In this document: piece by piece, positions 27,028-35,837 of the stretch
How the letters are laid out: each line of letters opens with the position of its first letter
Position numbering within the stretch: the stretch's first letter is position 1
Made by a program: the position numbers and the translations under genes
NCBI RefSeq assembly: GCF_002979435.1
Contig: NZ_PCOV01000005.1
Location: 186,001-250,000, forward strand
Direction: 5' to 3'
Origin: Microbacterium sp. MYb66
Lineage (GTDB): Bacteria > Actinomycetota > Actinomycetes > Actinomycetales > Microbacteriaceae
Length of the DNA stretch: 64,000 bases
Notes under the pieces: model-generated
Told to the model about the DNA's origin: nothing
Seen by the model: the letters and a program-made list of their open reading frames with translations, nothing else
The model's database searches: none

Positions 27028-27140
27028 ATAATGCGTATGATCCGACCGCGCATCCGCTGATCGCCGCGGGATGCCGTCGCCCGCCACGAGCGGGGATCGC
27101 GGACGGAGCATCCGGACGCATCACAAATAATGCGCATTAT
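27028..27140. promoter_or_regulatory. LacI-type operator pair between the nuclease and the second LacI gene
   Basis: ATAATGCGCATTAT (27127-27140) is a perfect 14-bp palindrome with a central CpG, the form of a LacI-family operator. A weaker copy, ATAATGCGTATGAT, lies at 27028-27041, 99 bp away centre to centre, a spacing that would allow looping. The sites lie in the 239-bp gap before the LacI gene at 27222. Confidence 0.6.
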
Positions 27141-27221
27141 CATCTTGACCCGCCGCGACCGCAGCGCCGAGACTCAGGTGTCGTTCGGGTGAAGGACCCG
27201 ACAGCTGATCGAGGAGGATCG

Positions 27222-28310
27222 ATGCCGCGTCGTCGCTTCACCCAGGCCGATGTCGCCGCCATGGCGGGCGTCAGTCAATCGACGGTGAGCTTCGTGCTCA
27301 ACGGAAGCGCCCCCGCCGGCGTGCGCATCTCGGAGGAGACGCGGAGCCGGGTGATCGAGGCGATGCGCATCACCGGCTACTCGGCCAACCCGATGGCTCA
27401 GCGCCTGGCCGGAGGGCGCAACCAGATCCTCGGGGTGTTCACCTACGAGAAGACGTTCCCGCGCGGTGGTCAGGACTTCTACGGCGGATTCCTCAACGGC
27501 ATCGAGCAGGCGGCCGAGCAGCTGGGCGTCGACATGCTGCTGTTCACCTCGGCCCGAGTGGTCGACGGGCGGCGACGGCTCACGCGCGACGGGTGGCAGC
27601 GGCTGGGCATCGCCGACGGCTGCCTGCTGCTCGGACAGCAGGAGGATCAGAGCGAGCTGCAGCACCTCCTCGACACCAACTATCCGTTCGTGTTCATCGG
27701 GAAGCGGACCAGCGAGGGACGGATGCTGCCGTTCGTCGGGGCCGACTACGTCGAAGCCACCGCCCGCCAGGTGTCGCGCCTGACCGCACTCGGCCACACC
27801 CGTATCGGCTATGCCGGACCGCGGGGCACCGATCAGCCCACACTCGACCGCATCGAGGGGTACACCCGCGCGATGCGCGAGGCGGGACTGCCGCTTCGAC
27901 TCGTCGACGTCGACGACGTCACCGACGCCGCCGACGAGATCGTCGAGCGGGGGCTCACCGCGATCCTCGTCGCCCCGGAGCACCACCCCGAAGAGCTCGC
28001 CGACGAACTCGCCGCGCGTGGGCGGCCCGTCCCGCAGCACGTCTCGATGCTGCTGCTCGGCCAGCCGCTGCACCCCCGCAAGGGCGGACGCTCCTGGTCG
28101 GGCTTCGTCGTGCCCCGCGAGGAGATGGGCGCCCGCGCCGTCGTGCTGCTCTCCCGGATCGTCGAGCAGGAGTCTCGTGCCGAGGGCGCCTCCCGTCGAG
28201 AGCCCGTGCTCGACGACGCCGACTACCACCAGCTTCTTCCCTGCCCCGACGTCGACGGCGCAACGATCGCCGACGTCGTCTCCTCATCCTCCGAAAGGAA
28301 CCCCGCGTGA
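27222..28310 (+). CDS. LacI-family regulator of the second sugar locus
   Basis: 362 residues with helix-turn-helix and hinge at the N-terminus (TQADVAAMAGVSQSTVSFVLN) and a binding-protein-like effector domain. GAGGAGGA precedes the ATG. It is the first gene of the operon that continues with an FAD oxidoreductase, an ABC importer and an esterase, and it likely controls its own transcription through the palindrome at 27127-27140. The stop overlaps the next start (GTGA). Confidence 0.92.
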   Translation: MPRRRFTQADVAAMAGVSQSTVSFVLNGSAPAGVRISEETRSRVIEAMRITGYSANPMAQRLAGGRNQILGVFTYEKTFPRGGQDFYGGFLNGIEQAAEQLGVDMLLFTSARVVDGRRRLTRDGWQRLGIADGCLLLGQQEDQSELQHLLDTNYPFVFIGKRTSEGRMLPFVGADYVEATARQVSRLTALGHTRIGYAGPRGTDQPTLDRIEGYTRAMREAGLPLRLVDVDDVTDAADEIVERGLTAILVAPEHHPEELADELAARGRPVPQHVSMLLLGQPLHPRKGGRSWSGFVVPREEMGARAVVLLSRIVEQESRAEGASRREPVLDDADYHQLLPCPDVDGATIADVVSSSSERNPA

Positions 28311-29932
28311 CCCAGCACGACATCCACACCGACATCCTCATCGTCGGAGCAGGGCTCGGCGGCGTCGCCGCCGCCCTCGCTGCCGCGGATCGAGGTGCCC
28401 GCGTCGTGCTGACGGAGGAGTTCCCATGGATCGGCGGGCAGCTCACGTCGCAGGCGGTTCCGCCGGATGAGCACCCGTGGGTCGAGGAGTTCGGGATCAC
28501 GGCACGCTACCGTGCGCTGCGCGACGGCATCCGCGATGTGTACCGGCGCCGATACCCGCTGACCGACGCTGCGCGAGACCGCGATGAGCTGAACCCCGGC
28601 GCCGGCTGGGTGTCGAAGCTCTGCCACGAGCCCCGCATCGCGGTCGGCGTGCTCGAGGAGATGCTCGCTCCCCATCGCTCGACCGGACGGATCCGACTTC
28701 TCGAGCGGGTGCGCCCGATCGCGGCGACCACCGACGGCGACGCGGTCCGCGCGGTGACCCTCTCCTCGGTGGTCGACGGCGGCGAGACGGTCGTGCACGC
28801 CCGGTTCGTGCTGGACGCGACCGAGACCGGCGAGCTGCTGCCGCTGGCCGGTGTGGAGCACGTCACCGGCTTCGAGTCCCGCGCCGAGACCGGAGAGCCG
28901 AGCGCTCCCGAGCGGGCGCAGCCCGACAACGTGCAGGCGTTCAGCGTCTGCTTCGCGATCGATCACGTCGAAGGTGACCACACCGTTCCGCGCCCGGCCG
29001 AGTACGACTTCTGGCGCGAGTACGCGCCGGCCGCCTGGCAGGGGGAGCGGATGCTCTCCTGGCAGGCGCCGAACCCGCGCACGCTCGAGATCGGCACCCG
29101 TGGGTTCGCCCCCAACCCCGGAGACGATGTGCTCGACGTCGACGCCGATCAGTCCCGCAACGCCGGCGACGCCAACCTCTGGACCTTCCGGCGCATCGCG
29201 GCGCGCGATCTCTTCGCCGACGGGTTCTACGAGAGCGACATCTGCCTGGTCAACTGGCCGAGCATCGACTACTTCCTCGCCCCCGTGCTGACGGCGGACC
29301 GCGAGGAGGAGACCGCGCACTACGAACGCGCCCGTCAGCTCAGCCTCTCGATGGTGCACTGGATGCAGACCGAGGCTCCTCGCCCCGACGGCGGTTTCGG
29401 TTTCCCCGGGCTGCGCCTCCGCCCCGACGTGATGGGCTCGGAGGACGGCCTCGCGCAGGCCCCGTATCACCGGGAATCCCGCCGCATCCGCGCGCTCACC
29501 ACGATCACCGAGAACGATGTCTCCTACGCCGTCCGCGGCGACGACGGGGCGACGCGCTACCGCGATTCCGTCGGCGTCGGGATGTACCGGATCGACCTCC
29601 ACCCCTCGACCGGGGGCGATACGTACATCGACGTCGCCTCCACCCCGTTCGAGATCCCGCTCGGCGCGCTGATCCCGCAGCGGATGACGAACCTGCTCGC
29701 GGCGAACAAGAACATCGGCACCACGCACATCACCAACGGCTGCTACCGACTGCACCCCGTGGAGTGGAACATCGGAGAGGCCGCAGGACACCTCGCCGCG
29801 TACTGCCTCGCCGAGGACACCGCCCCGCACGCTGTGCATGCCGACGACGCCCTTCTCGCCGACTACCAGCGCGAGCTCGACGAGACCGGCGTCGAGCGGC
29901 ACTGGCCGGAGGGACGAGCCCATGCCTACTGA
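28307..29932 (+). CDS. FAD-dependent oxidoreductase
   Basis: 541 residues with an N-terminal Rossmann dinucleotide fold (ILIVGAGLGGVAAALAAADRG, the GxGxxG around residues 13-18) and the 'GG' block (PWIGGQLTSQ) of the FAD_oxidored family often found in glycan-utilisation loci. There is no signal peptide. A late conserved block (NIGTTHITNGCYRLHPVEWN) closes the FAD site. The donor substrate is unknown; the setting suggests oxidation or reduction of a sugar or sugar acid. GTG start with AAAGGAA upstream, coupled to the LacI gene. Confidence 0.85.
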   Translation: MTQHDIHTDILIVGAGLGGVAAALAAADRGARVVLTEEFPWIGGQLTSQAVPPDEHPWVEEFGITARYRALRDGIRDVYRRRYPLTDAARDRDELNPGAGWVSKLCHEPRIAVGVLEEMLAPHRSTGRIRLLERVRPIAATTDGDAVRAVTLSSVVDGGETVVHARFVLDATETGELLPLAGVEHVTGFESRAETGEPSAPERAQPDNVQAFSVCFAIDHVEGDHTVPRPAEYDFWREYAPAAWQGERMLSWQAPNPRTLEIGTRGFAPNPGDDVLDVDADQSRNAGDANLWTFRRIAARDLFADGFYESDICLVNWPSIDYFLAPVLTADREEETAHYERARQLSLSMVHWMQTEAPRPDGGFGFPGLRLRPDVMGSEDGLAQAPYHRESRRIRALTTITENDVSYAVRGDDGATRYRDSVGVGMYRIDLHPSTGGDTYIDVASTPFEIPLGALIPQRMTNLLAANKNIGTTHITNGCYRLHPVEWNIGEAAGHLAAYCLAEDTAPHAVHADDALLADYQRELDETGVERHWPEGRAHAY

Positions 29933-30004
29933 CCCGACGCCGATCCCCTCCCGCAGCACCTGCCCGATCACCGAGAACCCGATCATCACCACGAAGGAGT
30001 GAGC

Positions 30005-31312
30005 ATGACCCCCCACATGAAGCGCCGCGCGCGCACCGCGATGGCCCTGGGCGGCGGCATCGCCGCCACCGCCCTCGTCCTCGCCGGATGCAGCGGCAGC
30101 CCTGACGCCGCAGAGACCCCCGACGAGCCCGTGGCTCTGCGGATGACCGTCTGGACGGCCGACGAGACCCAGCTGGCGATGTTCCAGGAGATCGCCGACG
30201 CCTACGTCGCCGACAACCCGGAGCTCGTCTCGGAGGTCTCCTTCGAGCCGATCCCGTTCGAGGACTACACCACCACCCTCACCACCCAGCTCGCCGGCGG
30301 CAACGCCCCCGATCTCGGCTGGATCCTGGAGAGCTACGCGCCGGAGTTCGTCTCGTCGGGCGCGCTGGCCGACATCACCGACACGCTGAAGGACACCGAG
30401 GGCTACGACTACGACGACCTGGTGGAGTCGTCCCTCGCACTGTGGCAGCAGGACGATCGGCTCTATGCCTACCCGTTCTCGAACAGCCCCTTCGCGATGT
30501 TCGTGAACACCGACCAGGTGGCAGCCGCCGGCCAGCCGAACCCGGCCGATCTGGTCGCATCCGGCGACTGGACCTACGACGCCGCGCGGGACATCTCGGC
30601 TGCGGCCGCGCAGTCGTCCGGCAAGCAGGGCCTCGTGGTGCGCGACTTCGACTACCGCGTCTGGGAGAACCTGGCCAGCATCTGGGGCGGCTGGGGTGCA
30701 GCACCCTGGAGCGCGGACGGCAGCGAATGCACGCTGACCGACCCTGAGATGGTCGACGCGCTCACCTGGATCCACGACGCCGCGTTCGTCGACAAGGCCA
30801 TGCCCGGCCCGGGTGTGACGGCCGACTTCTTCGCCGGGGACGCCGCGATGACGATCACGCAGATCAGCCGCGCCTCGGCGCTCGACGACTCGTTCGCGTG
30901 GGACATCGTGCCTCTTCCGGCCGGTCCTGAGAGCCAGCAGAACGTGATCGGCCAGGCCGGCATCGGGGTGTTCGCCAACGCGAAGCATCCGGAGGTCGCC
31001 GCCGACTTCCTCGCCTACTTCACCAACCCGGAGAACGCGGAGAAGCTCGCGACGTACTTCCCGCCGCCCCGGGAGTCGCTGCTGAACGCCGAGACCCTCG
31101 CAGCGGCGAACCCGCGACTGAGCGAGGAGCAGCTGCAGGCCGTCGTGGTCGAGGGGATCCAGGACGCGATCACCAAGCCGGCGCACGTCAACTTCGCGAA
31201 GCTGCAGGATGCGGTGCGTGCCGAGCTCGACGCCCTCTGGGTCGCCGACGCCGATGTCGAAGCGGTGCTCACCTCGACCTGCGAAGCGATCGCACCGCTG
31301 CTGGAGGGCTGA
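30005..31312 (+). CDS. Sugar ABC transporter substrate-binding lipoprotein (family 1)
   Basis: 435 residues with signal peptide and lipobox LAGC (Cys about residue 29). The mature part has the family-1 solute-binding layout (VWTADETQLAMFQEIADAY near the start). AAGGAG (29994-29999) is 5 nt before the ATG at 30005. It is separated from its permease genes by only 4 bp, without the hairpin seen in the two other binding-protein operons. Confidence 0.92.
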   Translation: MTPHMKRRARTAMALGGGIAATALVLAGCSGSPDAAETPDEPVALRMTVWTADETQLAMFQEIADAYVADNPELVSEVSFEPIPFEDYTTTLTTQLAGGNAPDLGWILESYAPEFVSSGALADITDTLKDTEGYDYDDLVESSLALWQQDDRLYAYPFSNSPFAMFVNTDQVAAAGQPNPADLVASGDWTYDAARDISAAAAQSSGKQGLVVRDFDYRVWENLASIWGGWGAAPWSADGSECTLTDPEMVDALTWIHDAAFVDKAMPGPGVTADFFAGDAAMTITQISRASALDDSFAWDIVPLPAGPESQQNVIGQAGIGVFANAKHPEVAADFLAYFTNPENAEKLATYFPPPRESLLNAETLAAANPRLSEEQLQAVVVEGIQDAITKPAHVNFAKLQDAVRAELDALWVADADVEAVLTSTCEAIAPLLEG

Positions 31313-31316
31313 TCGG

Positions 31317-32258
31317 ATGACCGCATCCGCCCTCCAGGCGGTCGACACCGCGGAGCGGAGGGGACTCCGTCCTCGCCGCTCCGCGGTGGCCCGCCGTGAC
31401 TGGATCGTCGGCTACACGATGGTCGCGCCGGTGGTGCTCGGTTCACTCGCCTTCGTGATCGCGCCGCTCGTCGCCGTCGTCTGGTTCTCGCTGCACGACT
31501 GGAACGTGCTGGCCAACACCTTCGTGTTCGCCGGCGCCGACAACTACGAGCGGATGCTGACCGACCCCGGCCTGCACAACTCCCTGCTGGTGAGCCTGTG
31601 GTTCTCGATCGGGCTCGTCGTGCTGAACATCACCCTCGCGCTGTTCCTCGCCGTGCTGCTCAACCAGAAGCTCCCCGGCACCACGACGTTCCGCACCTTC
31701 TTCTTCTCGCCCGTGGTCGTCTCGCTCGTCGCCTGGACCATCGTGTGGAGCTTCCTCCTGCAGGCGGACGGCGGGATCAACGGCTTCCTCTCCCTGCTCG
31801 GCATCGAGGGACCGAACTGGCTCCGTGGAGACGTCACCGCCATGATCGCGGTGATCGTCGTGCAGGTGTTCAAGAACGTCGGTCTCAACATGATCCTCTT
31901 CCTCGCCGCGCTCCAGGCGGTGCCGGAGGAGATCAGCGAGGCCGCCCGCATCGACGGTGCCGGCGCGTGGCGGCGGTTCCGCTCGATCACGATGCCGATG
32001 ATCAGCCCCACGATCCTGCTCGTGATGATCCTCACCATCGTCGGCTCGCTCGAGGTCTTCGCCCAGATCGCCGTCCTCACCGGCGGCGGCCCCGGCAATT
32101 CGACGACCGTGCTCGTGTACTACCTGTATCAGCAGGCCTTCCGTTTCAACGACTTCGGCTACGCGAGTGCGATCGCGGTGCTGCTGTTCTTCATCGTCCT
32201 GGTGCTGACCCTCATCCAGTGGCAGACCAGGAGGAGGTGGGTGTTCCATGAGAACTGA
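31317..32258 (+). CDS. Sugar ABC transporter permease (MalF type)
   Basis: 313 residues, six membrane segments after a basic N-terminal tail, with the EAA loop EAARIDGAGAWRRFRSITMP. It forms half of the channel. It overlaps the next permease by 11 bp. No ATPase gene is present in the locus, so a shared ATPase is expected. Confidence 0.92.
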   Translation: MTASALQAVDTAERRGLRPRRSAVARRDWIVGYTMVAPVVLGSLAFVIAPLVAVVWFSLHDWNVLANTFVFAGADNYERMLTDPGLHNSLLVSLWFSIGLVVLNITLALFLAVLLNQKLPGTTTFRTFFFSPVVVSLVAWTIVWSFLLQADGGINGFLSLLGIEGPNWLRGDVTAMIAVIVVQVFKNVGLNMILFLAALQAVPEEISEAARIDGAGAWRRFRSITMPMISPTILLVMILTIVGSLEVFAQIAVLTGGGPGNSTTVLVYYLYQQAFRFNDFGYASAIAVLLFFIVLVLTLIQWQTRRRWVFHEN

Positions 32259-33183
32259 CATCGACGACCGCGTGCCGACCGCCGACGTCACCACGCGTGC
32301 CGTCGTCACCGGTGGCGACGCACGCCGGATCCGCCCGAGCGGGGCGAAGACCAAGCGCCGCTGGATCGGTGCCGGGCTGATCGCCCTCATGGCGGTGCTG
32401 AGCATCCCGTTCGTGTTCCCCACCCTGTGGATGGTCACCAGCAGCTTCAAGCCGATGAGCGAGATCCTGCAGAAGGTGCCGACGCTGTGGCCGCAGGATC
32501 CGACCGTCTCCGCCTACGGCGAGGTCTTCCGTCTGCAGCCGTTCGCCCAGCAGTACTGGAACAGCCTCTACATCGCGGCTCTCGTCACGGTGGGCACGAT
32601 GCTGGTGGCGGCGATGGCCGGATACGCGTTCGCGAGGATCCGCTTCCCCGGCGCCAACGCGCTGTTCCTCGTCGTGCTGGTCGGACTGCTGGTCCCCAGC
32701 GAGGTGACGATCGTGCCGCTGTTCCGCTTCGTGAACGGGCTCGGACTCATCGACACGCACTGGCCGCTCATCGTCGTGCCGATCTTCGGAGCGCCCGCGG
32801 TGCTCGCGGTGTTCATCATGCGGCAGTTCTTCCTCGGGCTCCCCGGCGAGCTCGAGGAGGCCGGCCGGATGGACGGGCTCGGACGCTGGGGCATCTTCTG
32901 GCGCATCGCGTTCCCGCTCTCGCGCTCCGCGCTGGCCGCCGTCGCGATCTTCACCTTCCTGAAGTCGTGGAACCTGTACCTGGAGCCGATCGTCTACCTC
33001 TCGAGCAAGGACATGTTCACGCTGCCGCAGGCGCTGACCCAGTACGTCGACGCCTACGGCGGGCCGATGTGGAACGTGCAGCTCGCTGCGACGACGCTCA
33101 CGGTCGTGCCGGTGCTGCTGGTGTTCCTCGTCGCCCAGAAGCAGTTCGTGCAGGGGCTGGCGAACACCGGGCTCAAGGGCTGA
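32248..33183 (+). CDS. Sugar ABC transporter permease (MalG type)
   Basis: 311 residues with a 35-residue charged N-terminus, six membrane segments and the EAA loop EEAGRMDGLGRWGIFWRIAFP. GGAGG at 32230-32238 precedes the ATG inside the end of the previous gene. Confidence 0.92.
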   Translation: MRTDIDDRVPTADVTTRAVVTGGDARRIRPSGAKTKRRWIGAGLIALMAVLSIPFVFPTLWMVTSSFKPMSEILQKVPTLWPQDPTVSAYGEVFRLQPFAQQYWNSLYIAALVTVGTMLVAAMAGYAFARIRFPGANALFLVVLVGLLVPSEVTIVPLFRFVNGLGLIDTHWPLIVVPIFGAPAVLAVFIMRQFFLGLPGELEEAGRMDGLGRWGIFWRIAFPLSRSALAAVAIFTFLKSWNLYLEPIVYLSSKDMFTLPQALTQYVDAYGGPMWNVQLAATTLTVVPVLLVFLVAQKQFVQGLANTGLKG

Positions 33184-33207
33184 GGTCCGGCCTGGAAGGA
33201 TGCTGTC

Positions 33208-34176
33208 ATGCCTCGCTTCGATCTGAGCCCTGAAGAGCTGCGCGTATACCGGCCCGAGGTCGTCGAACCCGATGACTTCGACGACTTCTGGTCCGCCACG
33301 CTGCGGGAGTCGCGCGAGCGGGCCCAGCCGGTACGGCTGCGGCGGGTGGAGTCGCCGCTGCGCGCGGTGGAGGTGCACGACGTGACCTTCTCCGGCTTCG
33401 ACGGCGACCCCGTCCGCGCCTGGCTGACGCGGCCGGCGGGTGCCCGTGGGCCTCTTCCCGCGGTCGTCGAATACAACGGCTACGGCGGCGGGAGGGGACT
33501 CCCGCACGAGCGGCTCGCCTGGGCGGCATCCGGATTCGCGCATCTGTTCATGGACACCCGCGGGCAGGGCGCGGGGTGGGGCACGGGTGGTGACACTCCC
33601 GATCCCCACGGCGCAGGACCGTCATCGCCCGGGTTCATGACCCGCGGCATCCTGAACCCCGCCGAGTACTACTACCGCCGCGTCTTCACCGACGGCGCGC
33701 TCGCCGTCGATGCCGTGCGCACCCTCGAGGGGATCGATCCGGACCGGGTGGCGGTGACCGGCGCGAGTCAGGGCGGCGGCATCGCCATCGCGGTCGCCGG
33801 ATTGGTCGGCGGCCTGACGGCCGCGATGCCGGATGTGCCGTTCCTGTGCCACTTCGGGCGCGCGGTCGGGATGACCGAGCGTGATCCGTATCAGGAGATC
33901 GTGCGCTACCTCTCGGTGCGGCGCGGCGATGCAGCGGCCGTCTTCGACACGCTCTCGTACTTCGACGGCGTGAACTTCGCGAAGCGCGCGACGGCGCCCG
34001 CTCTGTTCTCGGTGGCTCTCCTCGATCAGGTCTGCCCTCCGTCCACCGTGTACGCGGCCCGGAACACCTGGGCGGGCACGGCCGACATCGAGGAGTACGC
34101 CTTCAACGGACACGAGGGCGGACTCGGCGTGCAGTGGGAGCGGCAGGCGTCGTTCCTGTCCGGGATCCTCGGGTAG
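33208..34176 (+). CDS. Acetylxylan esterase / cephalosporin-C deacetylase-like hydrolase
   Basis: A 322-residue alpha/beta-hydrolase of the AXE1 (carbohydrate esterase 7) family, matching its usual length. The nucleophile Ser is in GASQGGG (about residue 187), the Asp in LLDQVCPP (about 271) and the His in NGHEGG (about 300); the MDTRGQG block forms the oxyanion region. There is no signal peptide, so it deacetylates short imported saccharides inside the cell. GGAAGGA lies upstream. Last gene of the LacI operon; together with the importer it indicates an acetylated oligosaccharide as substrate. Confidence 0.92.
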   Translation: MPRFDLSPEELRVYRPEVVEPDDFDDFWSATLRESRERAQPVRLRRVESPLRAVEVHDVTFSGFDGDPVRAWLTRPAGARGPLPAVVEYNGYGGGRGLPHERLAWAASGFAHLFMDTRGQGAGWGTGGDTPDPHGAGPSSPGFMTRGILNPAEYYYRRVFTDGALAVDAVRTLEGIDPDRVAVTGASQGGGIAIAVAGLVGGLTAAMPDVPFLCHFGRAVGMTERDPYQEIVRYLSVRRGDAAAVFDTLSYFDGVNFAKRATAPALFSVALLDQVCPPSTVYAARNTWAGTADIEEYAFNGHEGGLGVQWERQASFLSGILG

Positions 34177-34182
34177 CGATCC

Positions 34183-34890
34183 TCAGGACGGGTCGACGAT
34201 GACGTCGAGCGCGACGCCCTCGCAGGCGACGCGGGGGAGGTCGGCGAGACCGCTGCCGCGCACCGAATCGCCGGTCGCCCAGCGGGGGTCGGTCGACACG
34301 ACGACCCGGCCGACGCCGTTGGTCAAGGTGACCTCGCGCCCCAGGGCGGCGAACCGAGGAGTCAGATCCCGCTCGACGGCGGCGACGAGCAGGTCGAGTC
34401 CGGCGACGCCGATCCGCAGCCCGTCCACCTCGGCGGGCACGGCGATCGTGATCGTGTACTCGTCGCTGCAGAGGTAGTCGACGTAGGGACCGGCGACGTG
34501 CGGCTCACCGGTGGCCATCGGCACCCGGTACCACTCGAGCGCGCTGTAGTCGATGTTCTCCTTGTTGACCGACTGCGAGGCCAGGACGAGCTGCCGGCGG
34601 TCCTCCCCCTGCCACCAGGAGAGGTGCCCGTGGGCGTCGGAGAGCAGGTCGATCGCGGCGATGAACCCGGCGCCGTAGACGGGAACGCCGCGGAGACCGA
34701 GCGTGGCCAGGGCGTGGGGCTTCACGAGCGCATCGACCTTCGAGCGCGTGAGCGGGCCGGAGGACTTCGCCTCGGACGCCTGGGCGGCGAACGGCTCCAC
34801 CCAGTCGACGAGTGCGCGTACGGGCGCGGAGAAGTAGTCCTCCACGATCGAGGCTGCTGCCTGGATGGCGGTGTCGGTTGCTGTGTTCAT
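34183..34890 (-). CDS. Cytoplasmic Cache-domain protein
   Basis: 235 residues with a Cache/PDC-like sensor fold (GPYVDYLCSDEYTITIAVP, then GLRIGVAGLDLLVAAVERDL). Cache domains are normally extracellular ligand-binding parts of receptors; here no signal peptide or membrane segment is present and no output domain follows. It is encoded 38 bp after the GntR gene on the same strand, beside a polyamine importer. It may be a soluble ligand sensor or binding partner. AGGAGGA precedes the ATG. Confidence 0.75.
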   Translation of the reverse strand: MNTATDTAIQAAASIVEDYFSAPVRALVDWVEPFAAQASEAKSSGPLTRSKVDALVKPHALATLGLRGVPVYGAGFIAAIDLLSDAHGHLSWWQGEDRRQLVLASQSVNKENIDYSALEWYRVPMATGEPHVAGPYVDYLCSDEYTITIAVPAEVDGLRIGVAGLDLLVAAVERDLTPRFAALGREVTLTNGVGRVVVSTDPRWATGDSVRGSGLADLPRVACEGVALDVIVDPS

Positions 34891-34928
34891 CGCGTCCTCC
34901 TGTGCACGTCGATGCGGGTTCTGTGGGT

Positions 34929-35720
34929 CTAGCCGGTGGTCGCCTGAAGGCGGATCAGAGCGTCGATGGTCTCGGCGGCCATGAGTTCGGTCCTCGCCCC
35001 CGCGGCATCCGGATCGCCGGCCTCGACGGCGTCGATGACGGCGGTGAGGTGCGCGGCCTGGCGTCGCAGATTCTCGGTCTCGTGCGCGACCAGACGCAGG
35101 TACGGCGAGAGCTCGGCCTGGAGCTTCATCTGCTCCCTCGTCAGTCGCGCCGACTGGCTCAGCGCCACGATCTCGATCTGCACGTCATCGAGCAGACGCC
35201 GCTGCTGCTCGCCGTCGAGCTCCTCGATCCGCTCCAGCCGACGGCGCACCTGCTGCGTCTCGCTGGGGTCGGCGCGACGCGCCGCGAGCCGCACGCAGGC
35301 GCCGGTGATGGCGGCGTAGTGCGCACCGAGATCGCGCAGTGCGAGGCGGGACGTGCCGCGCACGGCCTCCCGGGCGAACGTCAGCGGGTCGGCGTGCTCG
35401 GCGACGAAACTGCCGCCGTTGCGGCCGCGCCGCGTGACGACGAGGCCGCGACCGCGCAGCGCGAGAAGGGCTTCGCGCACGGTCACCGGGGCGACGCCGA
35501 GGCTCTTTCCGAGGTCGGCTTCGGAGGGGAGGCGCTCGCCGGCGCTGAGGTGCCCGCGGGTGATCGCGTCGACCAGTCGGCGCTCGACGAGCTCCGCGCG
35601 CCCCTCGTCGCCGATCGGCTGGAACAGAGATCCCTGCAGGCGGTGCGGATGCTGGTGCTCATCGGGCTCGGAGGAGCTCTTCGCCGTGGTGTGCGTGTGC
35701 GTCGTCGCGCTCGATCCCAT
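34929..35720 (-). CDS. GntR/FadR-family regulator (FCD domain)
   Basis: 263 residues: a His/Thr-rich N-terminal tail of about 30 residues, a GntR winged helix (about 38-100, ERLPSEADLGKSLGVAPVTV) and a helical FCD effector domain. It is divergent from the polyamine importer operon and probably controls it, sensing an imported amine or its oxidation product. The Cache gene follows it in the same direction. Confidence 0.9.
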   Translation of the reverse strand: MGSSATTHTHTTAKSSSEPDEHQHPHRLQGSLFQPIGDEGRAELVERRLVDAITRGHLSAGERLPSEADLGKSLGVAPVTVREALLALRGRGLVVTRRGRNGGSFVAEHADPLTFAREAVRGTSRLALRDLGAHYAAITGACVRLAARRADPSETQQVRRRLERIEELDGEQQRRLLDDVQIEIVALSQSARLTREQMKLQAELSPYLRLVAHETENLRRQAAHLTAVIDAVEAGDPDAAGARTELMAAETIDALIRLQATTG

Positions 35721-35766
35721 GGTGCGATTCTCCCCTCCTCGCTCACCATACCCAAGAAATCCGCTG

Positions 35767-35795
35767 TTGACATATTACCTCTGGGTTTATATGTT
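35767..35795 (+). promoter_or_regulatory. Strong promoter of the polyamine importer operon
   Basis: A consensus -35 TTGACA (35767-35772) is followed after exactly 17 bp by TATGTT (35790-35795), the best sigma-70-like promoter in the window. ACCCA (35750-35754) and TGGGT (35782-35786) form a loose inverted repeat around it and could be part of a GntR site. Confidence 0.75.
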
Positions 35796-35837
35796 TTGGA
35801 GATCTTCCGAGTTCGACGATGTTCCGAGGAGCGCGAG

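Noticed and set aside
28223..31348. Long minus-strand open frame across the FAD oxidoreductase and binding-protein genes
   Set aside because: Same shadow pattern, low-complexity composition, antisense to well-supported genes.
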